DNA from: Halomonas sp. HL-48
Lineage (GTDB): Bacteria; Pseudomonadota; Gammaproteobacteria; Pseudomonadales; Halomonadaceae
Assembly: GCF_001314875.1 (NCBI RefSeq)
Contig: NZ_LJZS01000001.1
Coordinates: 274,065 to 338,064, forward strand
DNA length: 64,000 nt
Reading direction: 5' to 3'
Part shown: one piece after another, positions 21,210 through 29,642 of the stretch
Layout: every line of letters begins with the position of its first letter
Numbering within the stretch: position 1 is the first letter of the stretch
The notes under the pieces: model-generated
Databases searched by the model: none
Seen by the model: only the letters and a program-made list of their open reading frames with translations
Told to the model about the DNA's origin: nothing
Program-made: the position numbers and the translations under genes

Positions 21210-22148
21210 ATGATTGAATTGCGCCATTTACGTACCCTCCTCGCGCTGCGCGAGACCGGCTCACTGGTTGAGGCCGCTGAGCGGGTCCATCTCACCCAGT
21301 CGGCACTCTCGCACCAGCTGAAAGACCTCGAGAACCGTGCGGATAGCCCGCTGTTTGTACGCAAGACCCGTCCGGTTGAATTTACCCGCGCCGGGCTACG
21401 GCTGCTGGCACTCGCCGACCAGATTCTGCCCGAAGTGCGCAAAGCCGAGCGTGACCTGGCACGCATGGCGGGGACGGAACTTGGCCGGCTGCATATGGCT
21501 ATCGAATGCCACAGCTGTTTTCAGTGGCTGATGCCCACGGTGGATTACTTTCGCGACCATTGGCCCGAGGTGGAAATCGACATCCCCAGCGGCCATCATT
21601 TCGACCCGCTACCCGCCCTGGCACGCGAGCAGTTGGACCTGGTCATCACCGCCGACCCACAGCCGCTGGACGGCGTTCACTACGCGCCTCTGTTCCGCTA
21701 CGAGGGGTTACTGGCGGTTGCCCGTCAGCATCCATTTGCCGCGTATAGCTTCGTTACGCCCGAGGCATTGGCCGAGGAAACCCTGATCACCTACCCGGTC
21801 GAGCAATCGCGGCTGGACGTTTTCACCCAGTTTTTGACACCCGCCGAGGTACGCCCGCGGGAAATCCGCACGGCCGAGCTTACGATTATGATGATGCAGC
21901 TTGTCGCCAGCGGGCGGGGTGTCTGCGCGCTGCCCAACTGGGCGCTCACCGAATACCTGGAGCGCGACTACGTCAGCGCGGTCAAACTCGGCGAACAGGG
22001 GGTGTGGAGTACGCTCTATGCGGCCGTGCGGGAGGAGACGCTGGAGGCGCCGTGGATGCAGGATTTTCTGCGCACGGCGAAAGAAACCTCGTTTGCCGTG
22101 TTGAGTGGTATCAAACCGGCGACTCGCGACGCGGAATCAGCAGCGTAA
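21210..22148 (+). CDS. metR: LysR-type transcriptional regulator MetR
   Basis: Homocysteine-responsive activator of metE and repressor of itself in enterobacteria. The 312-residue product has an N-terminal winged helix-turn-helix (about 1-60; LVEAAERVHLTQSALSHQLK) and a C-terminal effector domain with the MetR-like segment MAIECHSCFQWLMPTVDYF. The ATG at 21210 is the only sensible start, yet no Shine-Dalgarno is visible because the MetR box occupies that spot; the mRNA may be leaderless or weakly translated. The last 38 bp overlap the end of the convergent histidine-kinase gene. Confidence 0.92.
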   Translation: MIELRHLRTLLALRETGSLVEAAERVHLTQSALSHQLKDLENRADSPLFVRKTRPVEFTRAGLRLLALADQILPEVRKAERDLARMAGTELGRLHMAIECHSCFQWLMPTVDYFRDHWPEVEIDIPSGHHFDPLPALAREQLDLVITADPQPLDGVHYAPLFRYEGLLAVARQHPFAAYSFVTPEALAEETLITYPVEQSRLDVFTQFLTPAEVRPREIRTAELTIMMMQLVASGRGVCALPNWALTEYLERDYVSAVKLGEQGVWSTLYAAVREETLEAPWMQDFLRTAKETSFAVLSGIKPATRDAESAA

Positions 22149-23706
22149 ACCGCGCGCCGCCCAGGGAGGGGCTGGTATCCACCGTCACGCTGCCGCCGTG
22201 GCCGGCCATGATCTTCTGCACAATGGACAGCCCAAGCCCATAGCCACCGGAACTGCGTGCCCGGCTGTCGTCCAGGCGGGCAAAGGGTTTGAACACATCG
22301 GCCCGGGCATCGGCGGGAATCCCCGGCCCGTCGTCTTCCACGTCAATACGCACCAGATGGGGTTCATCCCACAGACCGATGACCACCTTGGACTGGCCGT
22401 AACGGCAGGCATTGCTGACCAGATTTTGCAGTGCGCGCTGCAGATAGCGCGGTTCGGCTAGCAGTTCGATGTCAGGCCCCGGCGCCAGGGTGATTGCCAA
22501 GCCTTCGTGGAGCGGCGAAAGCGCCTCCACCACCCGCTCGGCCATCGCCCGACATTCGACCAGCGACATTTCGAGCTCCGCCCCGTTGACCGTCTCGCCC
22601 CCCAGGCGGGCATAGGTGAGAATTTCATCGACCAGCTCATCAAGCTCGGCGATGTCGGCATCGATCCCCTGCAGTTGGCGCCTGATGGCGGGCTGGTCGG
22701 TCATGTCATCGACCATTTGTACCGCAAAGCGAATGCGCGCCACTGGCGTGCGCAGTTCGTGGGACACGGCCCGGATCATTTCCTGCTGGCCGCGTAGCAG
22801 CGACTGCACCTGATTGGCCATGCCGTTGAAGGCCATGCCCAGGCGCCCCAGGAAATCGCCACTTTCGACCTTGACGCGTGTTTCCAGACGTCCGCTGGCG
22901 ATACGCGTGGCGGCGAGTTCGAGTCGCGCCATGCGCGACTCGATACTGCGCATTACCAGATAGATAATCAGCGCCAGTACGACCATCAAGGCCATCAGCA
23001 ACGGTAGCTGAAGATTAAAGGGCTGGTGGGCACCACGGTTGGCAGGGCCCGCTTCCAGCCACTGGGAACCGTCTGATAGCTGATAGACAAAGCTGATATT
23101 GAGCTGCTCACCGTGCAACCGCGTCACCACCTCGCCGCGAGCGAGCTGTTCCTGCTGGGCATCGCTGAGTTCGCTCGGTGGGCGGTTTAACAGCGCAAGC
23201 GGCCAGCTACCCTGCTCCACCTCGCCGAGCCGCTCGCGGCGTTCGGTCGCGTCAAACGGCGCCAGCCAGGCACCCAGCATGGTCATGGTGGCGTGCCACT
23301 GCTGCTCGCGCCAGGTGGAAAACTCGGCCTGCAGCAGCCACGGCTGTTCGGGAAGGCGACGCTTCAATCGCCAGGGAGACGTCGCGACCAGCACCTTCCC
23401 CCGCTCCAGGCGTGCGCGCTCGAAGTAGCTGAGCGACGCATCCTCTATTTGCATCAGGCTGAGCTGCATGTCGAGCTGCTCGGACCAGGCAGACAGCTGC
23501 GCCTGGCGTTCGCCCGCGGGGAGGTCAGCGAGCTGTCGGGCCATCAGCGACATCGGCAATGTCGCAAGTGCCTCGCGACGATCTTCGCGGGTTACCTGCT
23601 CGATGAAGGCGCGGCCTGCCAGGGCGATGAGAAACACCGTCAGCAGCGCGACACCCAGCAGCAGATAAAAGCGTAAAAACGAGCCGTGGCTGAGCACCCG
23701 CCGCAT
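22111..23706 (-). CDS. RstB-like sensor histidine kinase
   Basis: A 531-residue inner-membrane histidine kinase. TM1 lies at about 12-33, a periplasmic sensor region at about 35-230, and TM2 at about 232-252. A HAMP domain (about 253-305) follows, then the HisKA H-box MIRAVSHELRTPVARIRF (phospho-His near 315), an N-box LQNLVSNACRYG, and G-boxes DDGPGIP and GGYGLGLSIV. The order response regulator then kinase, 20 bp apart, and overall similarity suggest the RstA/RstB family. The stimulus is unknown. Its 3' end overlaps metR by 38 bp on the opposite strand. Confidence 0.88.
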   Translation of the reverse strand: MRRVLSHGSFLRFYLLLGVALLTVFLIALAGRAFIEQVTREDRREALATLPMSLMARQLADLPAGERQAQLSAWSEQLDMQLSLMQIEDASLSYFERARLERGKVLVATSPWRLKRRLPEQPWLLQAEFSTWREQQWHATMTMLGAWLAPFDATERRERLGEVEQGSWPLALLNRPPSELSDAQQEQLARGEVVTRLHGEQLNISFVYQLSDGSQWLEAGPANRGAHQPFNLQLPLLMALMVVLALIIYLVMRSIESRMARLELAATRIASGRLETRVKVESGDFLGRLGMAFNGMANQVQSLLRGQQEMIRAVSHELRTPVARIRFAVQMVDDMTDQPAIRRQLQGIDADIAELDELVDEILTYARLGGETVNGAELEMSLVECRAMAERVVEALSPLHEGLAITLAPGPDIELLAEPRYLQRALQNLVSNACRYGQSKVVIGLWDEPHLVRIDVEDDGPGIPADARADVFKPFARLDDSRARSSGGYGLGLSIVQKIMAGHGGSVTVDTSPSLGGARFTLLIPRRESPV

Positions 23707-23726
23707 GAGGCTATCCTTCTGTGTGA

Positions 23727-24485
23727 TCAGCTGTCTTTTACAAACAGATAGCCCTTGCTGCGTACCGTTTTGATACGGTGGGGCTGGTTGGGATCGTCAC
23801 CGATCTTGGGACGAATCCGCGACACTCGCACGTCGATCGAGCGATCCTGACCGTCGTATTTGATGCCCCGAAGGTCGTTGAAAATTTCTTCGCGGGTAAG
23901 CACGCGCCCGGCATTGCGTGCCAGCAGCCAGAGCAAATCAAACTCGGCACTGGTCAGGTCGATACGCTCACCGGACAACCACGCCTCGCGGGTGGCATTG
24001 TCGATCTCGAGGTTCTCGAAGCGCAGGCGTATCTCGCCGTCGGGGGCCGGTCCTTCGGCACGCCGCAAGAGCGCGCGCATTCGCGCCAGCAGCACCCTTG
24101 GCTGGACGGGTTTAGGCACGTAATCATCGGCCCCCATTTCCAGTCCCAGCACTTGATCCAGGTCGTCCGTACGCGCCGTCAGCATCATGATCGGACCTGC
24201 AAAATTGGGCCGCACGCGACGGCAGATCGCCAGTCCGTCTTCTCCGGGCAACATTAAATCAAGAATCACCAGGTCCGGCTGCAGGGTCAGAATACGGTCC
24301 ACCCCTTTAGCGCCGTCGGCTTCCAGCGTTACCTGGAAACCGTTGGCTTCCAGATAATCACGGGTCAGCTCTGCCAGGCGTTGATCGTCCTCAATGATGA
24401 GCACATGATCCTGATCTGGGTAGTCAGGCTTGTGAGCTTCTTGATTGCCAAGCGCCTGAAACTTTTCTTCTAAGTGATCCACCAT
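23727..24485 (-). CDS. RstA-like OmpR-family response regulator
   Basis: A 252-residue DNA-binding response regulator. The receiver domain spans about 25-140, with the acidic pair DD at 33-34, phospho-acceptor D76 in LVILDLMLPGEDG and the lysine in VPKPVQPR. A C-terminal winged helix (about 155-250) contains LTSAEFDLLWLLARNAG and DGQDRSIDVRVSRIRPK. The start is uncertain: I prefer ATG 24485 (AGG directly upstream, GGAG further up), while the frame stays open to a TTG at 24536. The about 23 residues before the receiver domain are unusually long for this family. First gene of the two-component operon. Confidence 0.88.
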   Translation of the reverse strand: MVDHLEEKFQALGNQEAHKPDYPDQDHVLIIEDDQRLAELTRDYLEANGFQVTLEADGAKGVDRILTLQPDLVILDLMLPGEDGLAICRRVRPNFAGPIMMLTARTDDLDQVLGLEMGADDYVPKPVQPRVLLARMRALLRRAEGPAPDGEIRLRFENLEIDNATREAWLSGERIDLTSAEFDLLWLLARNAGRVLTREEIFNDLRGIKYDGQDRSIDVRVSRIRPKIGDDPNQPHRIKTVRSKGYLFVKDS

Positions 24486-24646
24486 CCTAGTTGTCAACTC
24501 CACTTGATCTATGTGTCTTTCGCCCGCCTCCCCCAAACAAAAGCAGGCTGTTTATGGTTGTTTCCAGGATACCTCAAAAGTGCCCAACCGCCTGCCGGGC
24601 GATGTCATTTCCACGTTTCTTGTTCATTTACCGCTTCATGCCTGGC

Positions 24647-24675
24647 TTGATTCTTGTCACGACGACAGCTAATGT
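24647..24675 (+). promoter_or_regulatory. Putative promoter of the 43-residue gene
   Basis: TTGATT (24647-24652), a 17-bp spacer and TAATGT (24670-24675), 42 bp before the ATG at 24717. The remaining 24537-24646 gap toward the response regulator holds no gene I can support. Confidence 0.4.
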
Positions 24676-24716
24676 AGAGGTGCGGACTGTCGACAATCTG
24701 ACAGGAGGAAAAGGCC

Positions 24717-24848
24717 ATGGGAAGTGGCAAACCCAAAAGTGTTATCAAACGTGTTTACGTTCCCACCCAGGTGCGCGACCTGCCAAACGGGGAGAAGCTT
24801 AAAATCCCTGGGCATTACAAGGCGCCTCCCGGCGAAGAACAGAGCTAG
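24717..24848 (+). CDS. Conserved-looking 43-residue protein
   Basis: A complete mini-gene: possible promoter, a very strong Shine-Dalgarno (AGGAGG at 24703-24708), ATG at 24717, 43 codons and a strong terminator 24 bp after the stop. The product starts MGSGKPKSVIKRVYVPTQVR and continues with DLPNGEKLKIPGHYKAPPG. It is basic, has no membrane segment and no cysteine, and looks like a small soluble nucleic-acid- or protein-binding peptide. I do not recognise a function. The signals around it make real translation likely. Confidence 0.75.
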   Translation: MGSGKPKSVIKRVYVPTQVRDLPNGEKLKIPGHYKAPPGEEQS

Positions 24849-24871
24849 TTGCAAAAGCTGTCAAGTCATTT

Positions 24872-24900
24872 AATAAGGCAGGCCTCGGGCCTGCCTTATT
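24872..24900. terminator. Bidirectional terminator
   Basis: Perfect 13-bp stem AATAAGGCAGGCC / GGCCTGCCTTATT (24872-24884 and 24888-24900) with a 3-base loop, between the convergent 43-residue gene and the PLDc_N gene. Confidence 0.85.
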
Positions 24901-24927
24901 CATGTTCAGCCTATTGATAACGCCGCG

Positions 24928-25107
24928 CTAGCCTTTGGGGCCCATTAAAAACCAGATGATCAGCCCGACCAGCGGAAAGAACAGCAGCGCCAGAATCCAC
25001 AGCAACTTGGCCAGGCCACCCGCTGAACTCTTTGCCACCTTGACGATGGCCCAGATAATAATGATCAGCCAGATAAGTCCTAATAGTCCACCGACTTCAA
25101 TACCCAT
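24928..25107 (-). CDS. Small PLDc_N-type membrane protein
   Basis: A 59-residue protein made almost entirely of two transmembrane helices (about 5-23 and 32-54), ending in FPLVGLIIWFLMGPKG. This matches the PLDc_N domain (the N-terminal membrane anchor of cardiolipin-synthase-type phospholipases D) found as stand-alone small proteins. AAGGAG precedes the ATG at 25107; a longer frame to 25167 lacks a ribosome binding site. The function of stand-alone members is unknown. Same strand as, and 66 bp after, the MFS gene. Confidence 0.8.
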   Translation of the reverse strand: MGIEVGGLLGLIWLIIIIWAIVKVAKSSAGGLAKLLWILALLFFPLVGLIIWFLMGPKG

Positions 25108-25173
25108 ATCCACTCCTTGTGTGGGAATCTGTGTTAATGCAGCTAAGCATATTGCCACTAACGACACAAGCCG

Positions 25174-26535
25174 CTAGCGAGACGCCTGCCAGTCAATCGC
25201 GGCTTGGCGACCGCGTGCCTCGTTTACCTGGGCACAGATCAGCATCGCCACGCCGAATAATACTGCACACAGCAAGATGGACGCCTGAAGGCCTACCATG
25301 GCCTGCAGGCCACCCAGTAGCACGATGCCCATGACGCCGGCCAGCTTGTTGGCCAGCCCCCAGAAGCCAAAGAACTCCGCAGATTTCGTGGCGGGCGAGA
25401 ACAATCCCACCAGCGCCCGGCTAGCCGACTGGCTCGAGCCAAGGCTCAACCCCGCCAGACAGCCCACCAGCAAGAAGACATACTGGGCTTGCCACTGCCA
25501 ATCGGTGGCCTGGTTCACCCAGTCGGTCACTTGCGGGGTCAGCCAGATCGCCAGGATGGCGCAAATCCATAGCGTCAACGTCATTTGGTAGGTCCGCTTG
25601 GCGCCCAGCCGATCCTGTAGCCAACCAAATCCCAACGCCCCGGCAGCGGCGGTGATTTGCACGATAATGAACATGATATTGCGCACTCCGGCCTCCCAAC
25701 CAATGACCTGGGCGCCATAGATGAACGCAAAGGCAATGATGATGTACACGCCGGCCATGGAAAACAGCAGCGAGACCAGGAAGACCATCAGGTCTTTGAA
25801 GTGCCTGAGTTCATGCAGGGTCATGGTCACCCGGCGACATGCCGTCTGCCAGTAAGCGCCACTTTCGGGCTGGGGGGTTCCGCGCTCTTTGAGCCATAGA
25901 AAGGTGGGAATGGCCGCGATCAGAAAAAAGCCGGCCGCAAAGGGTCCCACCCAGCGGATGCGTTCGAAATTCTCGGCACTTGCTTCACCCAGCATTACCA
26001 GCGTGAAGCCAGCGGCAAAAAGCCCCCCGATATAGCCCAGAGCCCAGCCGAACCCGGAAATCTTGCCCAGCGCCTCGGGGGGCCCCAACGCGGGCAGAAA
26101 AGCGGCAATGAACGACTCGCCCATGGAATAGGCATAGTTGGAGACAATAATCAGGATGAATCCAAGCATGACGTAGCCCGGCGCCACGAAATACAGCATT
26201 GCGGTGGACGCCACGGTGGCAAGATAACTGACGAACAGAAAGCGTTTCTTTTCCGCCCGCTGATCCATGATCGCTCCGCATAGCGGTGCGGTTATCACCA
26301 CCAACAGATAGCTGGTAGCCAGCGCAAGGCTCCAGAGCAGGTTGGCAAGACGGAAATTATCGTCGCGGTCACCCACAACCACAGTGGTGAACAACTCGCC
26401 GAACACCACCGTGATGATCAGCAGCGTATAGGCCTGATTGGCGAAATCGAACATCGCCCAGCCAAAAATTTCACGACGCGAAGCAAAGTTTACAGGAGCA
26501 GTAGTCGATTGAGCGTGCACGAGGGGTTCTCTCAC
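25174..26535 (-). CDS. UMF1-family MFS transporter
   Basis: A 453-residue inner-membrane transporter with about 12 transmembrane helices. The N-terminal EIFGWAMFDFANQAYTLLI and the later GSSQSASRALVGLFSPATKSAEFFGFW match the UMF1 (Atg22-like) family of the major facilitator superfamily. Atg22 in yeast exports amino acids from the vacuole; bacterial substrates are unknown. The start is a GTG at 26535; a second GTG five codons later is an alternative. Divergent from the binding-protein operon. Confidence 0.85.
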   Translation of the reverse strand: MREPLVHAQSTTAPVNFASRREIFGWAMFDFANQAYTLLIITVVFGELFTTVVVGDRDDNFRLANLLWSLALATSYLLVVITAPLCGAIMDQRAEKKRFLFVSYLATVASTAMLYFVAPGYVMLGFILIIVSNYAYSMGESFIAAFLPALGPPEALGKISGFGWALGYIGGLFAAGFTLVMLGEASAENFERIRWVGPFAAGFFLIAAIPTFLWLKERGTPQPESGAYWQTACRRVTMTLHELRHFKDLMVFLVSLLFSMAGVYIIIAFAFIYGAQVIGWEAGVRNIMFIIVQITAAAGALGFGWLQDRLGAKRTYQMTLTLWICAILAIWLTPQVTDWVNQATDWQWQAQYVFLLVGCLAGLSLGSSQSASRALVGLFSPATKSAEFFGFWGLANKLAGVMGIVLLGGLQAMVGLQASILLCAVLFGVAMLICAQVNEARGRQAAIDWQASR

Positions 26536-26666
26536 CAGTCAGCAAGGCCCTCAGCCTAGCAGGTTGGCGAGTAAAAGCGACACGCCACCGTTGGAAGAAT
26601 TGAGATGACAGTCGCCGCTGCTTGCTCTAAGTTGGATTGATTAGAAAATAACAGGGACGTTAACCG

Positions 26667-27464
26667 ATGAAGGGAGCATGGGGGCTGGGCGGTCTTCTGC
26701 GAAAATCGGCAACAAGACGGTGGCCGGTGGCGCTGCTGGTGCTGGCGCCACTGGCTCACGGCGCGTCAACCTCGCTTGCGTCGCTCTCGTTTGTCACCGA
26801 AGAATACCCGCCCTACAACTATCTGGACCCCCAGACAGGCCAGCTAAGAGGCAAGGCAGTGGCGTTGCTGGAGGCGATGCTTGAACAGACCGACACTCCG
26901 TTTACCCGCCAGGCTATCCTTTATTATCCCTGGGTACGCAGCTACGAGCTTGCCCAAAACAAACCCAATACGGTGTTATTTTCAACCACCCGAACCGCTG
27001 CCCGCGAGGCCCGCTTCAAATGGGTCGGGCCTATCGCTCGTGACCGCGTGGCGCTTCTGGCCTGGCAAGATGAGACCGCAGCCCCCTTGTCGCTGGACGA
27101 GGCAATTCGTCAACGCTTGAGCATTGCCGTCATCCGCGAAGACATCGGGGCACATGCATTGCAAGAAGCCGACTACCCGGCCAATTTATTGCGCCCGGCT
27201 ATCGATAACCGCAGCGCCTTGCACATGCTGCGCCGCGGGCGGGTCGATTTATGGGCCTACAGCGATGAAGTGGCGCGCTGGATCGCCGACCAGGAAGACG
27301 TTGATAGCGAGCAATTGAAGGCGGTGCACACATTGAGTGAGTCCCGACTCTACTTTGCCATTCACCCTGCGACGGACCCAGGATTGGTTGATCGACTGCA
27401 GCAGGCACTGGATGACGTGCGCGCCGAGCAGTCCGTACCCGAGGTTATCCGCCATGATGACTAA
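26667..27464 (+). CDS. Solitary periplasmic solute-binding protein
   Basis: A 265-residue exported protein of the type II periplasmic binding fold (amino-acid/HisJ-like, SBP_bac_3). A signal peptide (about 1-33, ending AHGAS) precedes the typical start FVTEEYPPYNYLDPQTGQ and the segment STTRTAAREARFKWVGP. No permease or ATPase gene is nearby, so it is unlikely to serve an ABC importer here. It is the first gene of an operon with a second such protein and a diguanylate cyclase, which suggests a ligand-sensing role. Confidence 0.82.
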   Translation: MKGAWGLGGLLRKSATRRWPVALLVLAPLAHGASTSLASLSFVTEEYPPYNYLDPQTGQLRGKAVALLEAMLEQTDTPFTRQAILYYPWVRSYELAQNKPNTVLFSTTRTAAREARFKWVGPIARDRVALLAWQDETAAPLSLDEAIRQRLSIAVIREDIGAHALQEADYPANLLRPAIDNRSALHMLRRGRVDLWAYSDEVARWIADQEDVDSEQLKAVHTLSESRLYFAIHPATDPGLVDRLQQALDDVRAEQSVPEVIRHDD

Positions 27465-28185
27465 CCTGCGCCCTTCACTGGGCACCGCGACCCGATGGTT
27501 ATCTTGCCTGGGAGCAATGCTGCTGGCGGTTAGCCTGCCGGTCAGCGCAGCGCCTCTGGTCATCAATACCGAAGACTATCCACCCTTTAACTACGCCGAC
27601 AGCCAGGGCAATATCCTCGGCACCGCCACCAAGATATTGCGAACGGCGCTGCGCTCGGCGGATATCGACGCGGAGTTTCGCTTGCTGCCCTGGGCCCGGG
27701 CCTACACCGCCGCACGGCTCCGCGAGCAGCACTGCGTCTATTCGACCACCCGTACGGCCGAGCGCGAGACGCTATTCCGCTGGGCAGGCCCTCTGGTCGT
27801 CAACGAGTGGGCCGCGTTCAGCCTTGCCGAGCGCAATATCCAGGCGCGATCGATGGACCAGTTAGCCGCTTTGCGCGTCGGCAGCTTCCGTGAAGACGCC
27901 GTCGGCAACTACGTTGAGGCTCAGGGTATCAAGGTATTACGCGCCCGCAACGAGCGTGAAAATCTGGCGCGCCTCGACGCCGGGCTGGTCGACGTGGTCG
28001 TCACCGGCAAAGCCACCGGCGAGTATCTGGCCGGCGCGCAAAACCTGGCGCTACAGCATCTGTTTACGTTTTATCGCGCACCGCTCTATCTGGCCTGCCA
28101 TCCCAGTGTTTCCAAGCAGCGCATGGCACGGCTACAAGACCACCTCCCCTCCCTTGGCGAGTCATACGAGGTACCTTCGCCATGA
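27454..28185 (+). CDS. Second solitary periplasmic solute-binding protein
   Basis: A 243-residue paralogue of the preceding product. It has a signal peptide (about 1-32, ending PVSAAPL), then INTEDYPPFNYADSQG and the shared segment STTRTAERETLFRWAGP. The start overlaps the previous gene by 11 bp (ATGATG at 27454/27457; GAGG upstream), and its own stop overlaps the diguanylate cyclase start (ATGA), so all three are translationally coupled. The two binding proteins share about the same length and motifs and probably arose by duplication. Confidence 0.82.
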   Translation: MMTNLRPSLGTATRWLSCLGAMLLAVSLPVSAAPLVINTEDYPPFNYADSQGNILGTATKILRTALRSADIDAEFRLLPWARAYTAARLREQHCVYSTTRTAERETLFRWAGPLVVNEWAAFSLAERNIQARSMDQLAALRVGSFREDAVGNYVEAQGIKVLRARNERENLARLDAGLVDVVVTGKATGEYLAGAQNLALQHLFTFYRAPLYLACHPSVSKQRMARLQDHLPSLGESYEVPSP

Positions 28186-29447
28186 CCAAGCGCCCCCTTC
28201 CCCTGCGTTCAGGTAGCCTGACCTCCAAGCAAGCCCTGCTCACCTTACTGCTGGCCGTATTAATCAGCGTGATCGCCGGCAGTCTGGAGCTGTTCAATCA
28301 TGCCGTGTCAATGCGTCAGGACGTGGCTCAGCGTATTGAACAACAGCTCGCGATTGTCAATGGCGCCGCTGCCGAAGCCGCTTTTCAACTGAATCCTGAT
28401 CTGGCCCACCAGATCGCCAATGGGCTATTCAGCGATAACGAAATCGCCCAGGTGACCATCCGCGACGATTTCGGCACTGCGCTTGCCGAGTTTGCGCCCG
28501 CCGACGCGGTGGAAACGAGCTGGTTAAGCCAGCGGCTGTTTGGCGATATGCTGCACTATCGGGAACCGTTGAGCTATTTCGTGGCGACCGACCTGCCCGA
28601 CGCCGAGGTGGGCGTAGTGGAACTGCGACTTGATGAGCAAAGCCTGACGCAGCAGTTTCTGGCACGCAGCGTTTCGGTGGTAGGTTCAAGCGTCGCGGAG
28701 GCCTTTATCCTCAGCCTGCTGATCATTGCGTTTTTCCATTATTTCATTACCCGGCCGCTGCTCAAGGTGCATAACGCCATCGTACATACCGACCCTGAAC
28801 GCCCCGGCCAATGGGCCAAACCGCAGCTACGCGGCCACCGCCAGGATGAACTGGGGCATCTGGTCGACAGCCTCGACCACTTGCTGCAGGCCTTTCAAAA
28901 GGGCCTGGACCAGCGCGACCAGCTCCATCATCTATCGCATATCGATGGGTTGACCGGGGTTGCCAACCGCCGCCATTTCGACCTCTTCTACCAGCAGCAG
29001 TGGCAGCGCGCTCAAAAGCACGCGCAGCCACTCGCGGTGATCTTTATCGATATCGATAACTTCAAGGAATTCAACGACCATTACGGCCATGCCATGGGGG
29101 ATGACACCCTGCAGGCGGTGGCCCAGGTACTGAATCACTGTATCGATCCTGATCAGGACCTGCTGGCACGTTATGGCGGCGAAGAATTTGTCTGCATCTT
29201 GCCCAATAGGGATGAAGCCGCCGCCCTGGAGGTCGCCCAGTGCCTGCGCAAGGCGGTGCTCTCGCTGGCGATTCCGCACGCCTATTCGAGCACTCACACC
29301 TACCTGACGGCCAGCATGGGCGTGGCCAGCACGGCGACACATGCCGCGCTCAGCGCAACGGCGCTGCTGGCCCTCGCTGACCAGCATCTCTACCACGCCA
29401 AACAGCGCGGCCGGAATCGCATCGAAGCCCGTACCAGCAACGCGTGA
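28182..29447 (+). CDS. Membrane-bound diguanylate cyclase (GGDEF)
   Basis: Makes the second messenger cyclic di-GMP from two GTP. The 421-residue product has TM1 (about 18-38), a periplasmic domain (about 40-160), TM2 (about 168-188), a HAMP-like linker and coiled coil (about 190-250), and a complete GGDEF domain with active-site motif GGEEF at 332-336. The inhibitory I-site RxxD is absent: the four residues at that spot read PDQD, so product feedback through it is not expected. The operon with two periplasmic binding proteins suggests they report ligand occupancy to its periplasmic domain. Confidence 0.9.
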   Translation: MTKRPLPLRSGSLTSKQALLTLLLAVLISVIAGSLELFNHAVSMRQDVAQRIEQQLAIVNGAAAEAAFQLNPDLAHQIANGLFSDNEIAQVTIRDDFGTALAEFAPADAVETSWLSQRLFGDMLHYREPLSYFVATDLPDAEVGVVELRLDEQSLTQQFLARSVSVVGSSVAEAFILSLLIIAFFHYFITRPLLKVHNAIVHTDPERPGQWAKPQLRGHRQDELGHLVDSLDHLLQAFQKGLDQRDQLHHLSHIDGLTGVANRRHFDLFYQQQWQRAQKHAQPLAVIFIDIDNFKEFNDHYGHAMGDDTLQAVAQVLNHCIDPDQDLLARYGGEEFVCILPNRDEAAALEVAQCLRKAVLSLAIPHAYSSTHTYLTASMGVASTATHAALSATALLALADQHLYHAKQRGRNRIEARTSNA

Positions 29448-29468
29448 CGGCTGCCGTAGGCCGCATGA

Positions 29469-29597
29469 TTAAAACCACCAGTGAGCGATAACGGCGGCAA
29501 CACCTACCACCAGCGCCGTGATCACCGCCACGCACACGGCACGGTCCAGCCAGCGGTCGAACGCAGCCCCCTTGGACTGCCGCCGCGTGGCCCCATG
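29469..29597 (-). CDS. Possible 42-residue membrane protein after the BCCT gene
   Basis: A short frame on the BCCT strand, 45 bp after the BCCT stop: MGPRGGQSKGAAFDRWLDRA, then a 20-residue hydrophobic helix and a terminal HWWF. The positively charged N-terminus and single helix fit a small membrane protein that might accompany the transporter. The Shine-Dalgarno (GAGG about 12 bases upstream) is weak and spaced long. No homologue comes to mind, so the call is tentative. Confidence 0.4.
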   Translation of the reverse strand, partial: HGATRRQSKGAAFDRWLDRAVCVAVITALVVGVAAVIAHWWF

Positions 29598-29642
29598 CCG
29601 TGCTTGCCTCGCCATCAATCGTTACCCTTCATGGGAAACCCC

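Noticed and set aside
22155..22170. Second copy of the REP-like element (GCCCAGGGAGGGG)
   Set aside because: A 13-bp match inside the kinase coding region without the flanking arms; coincidence.
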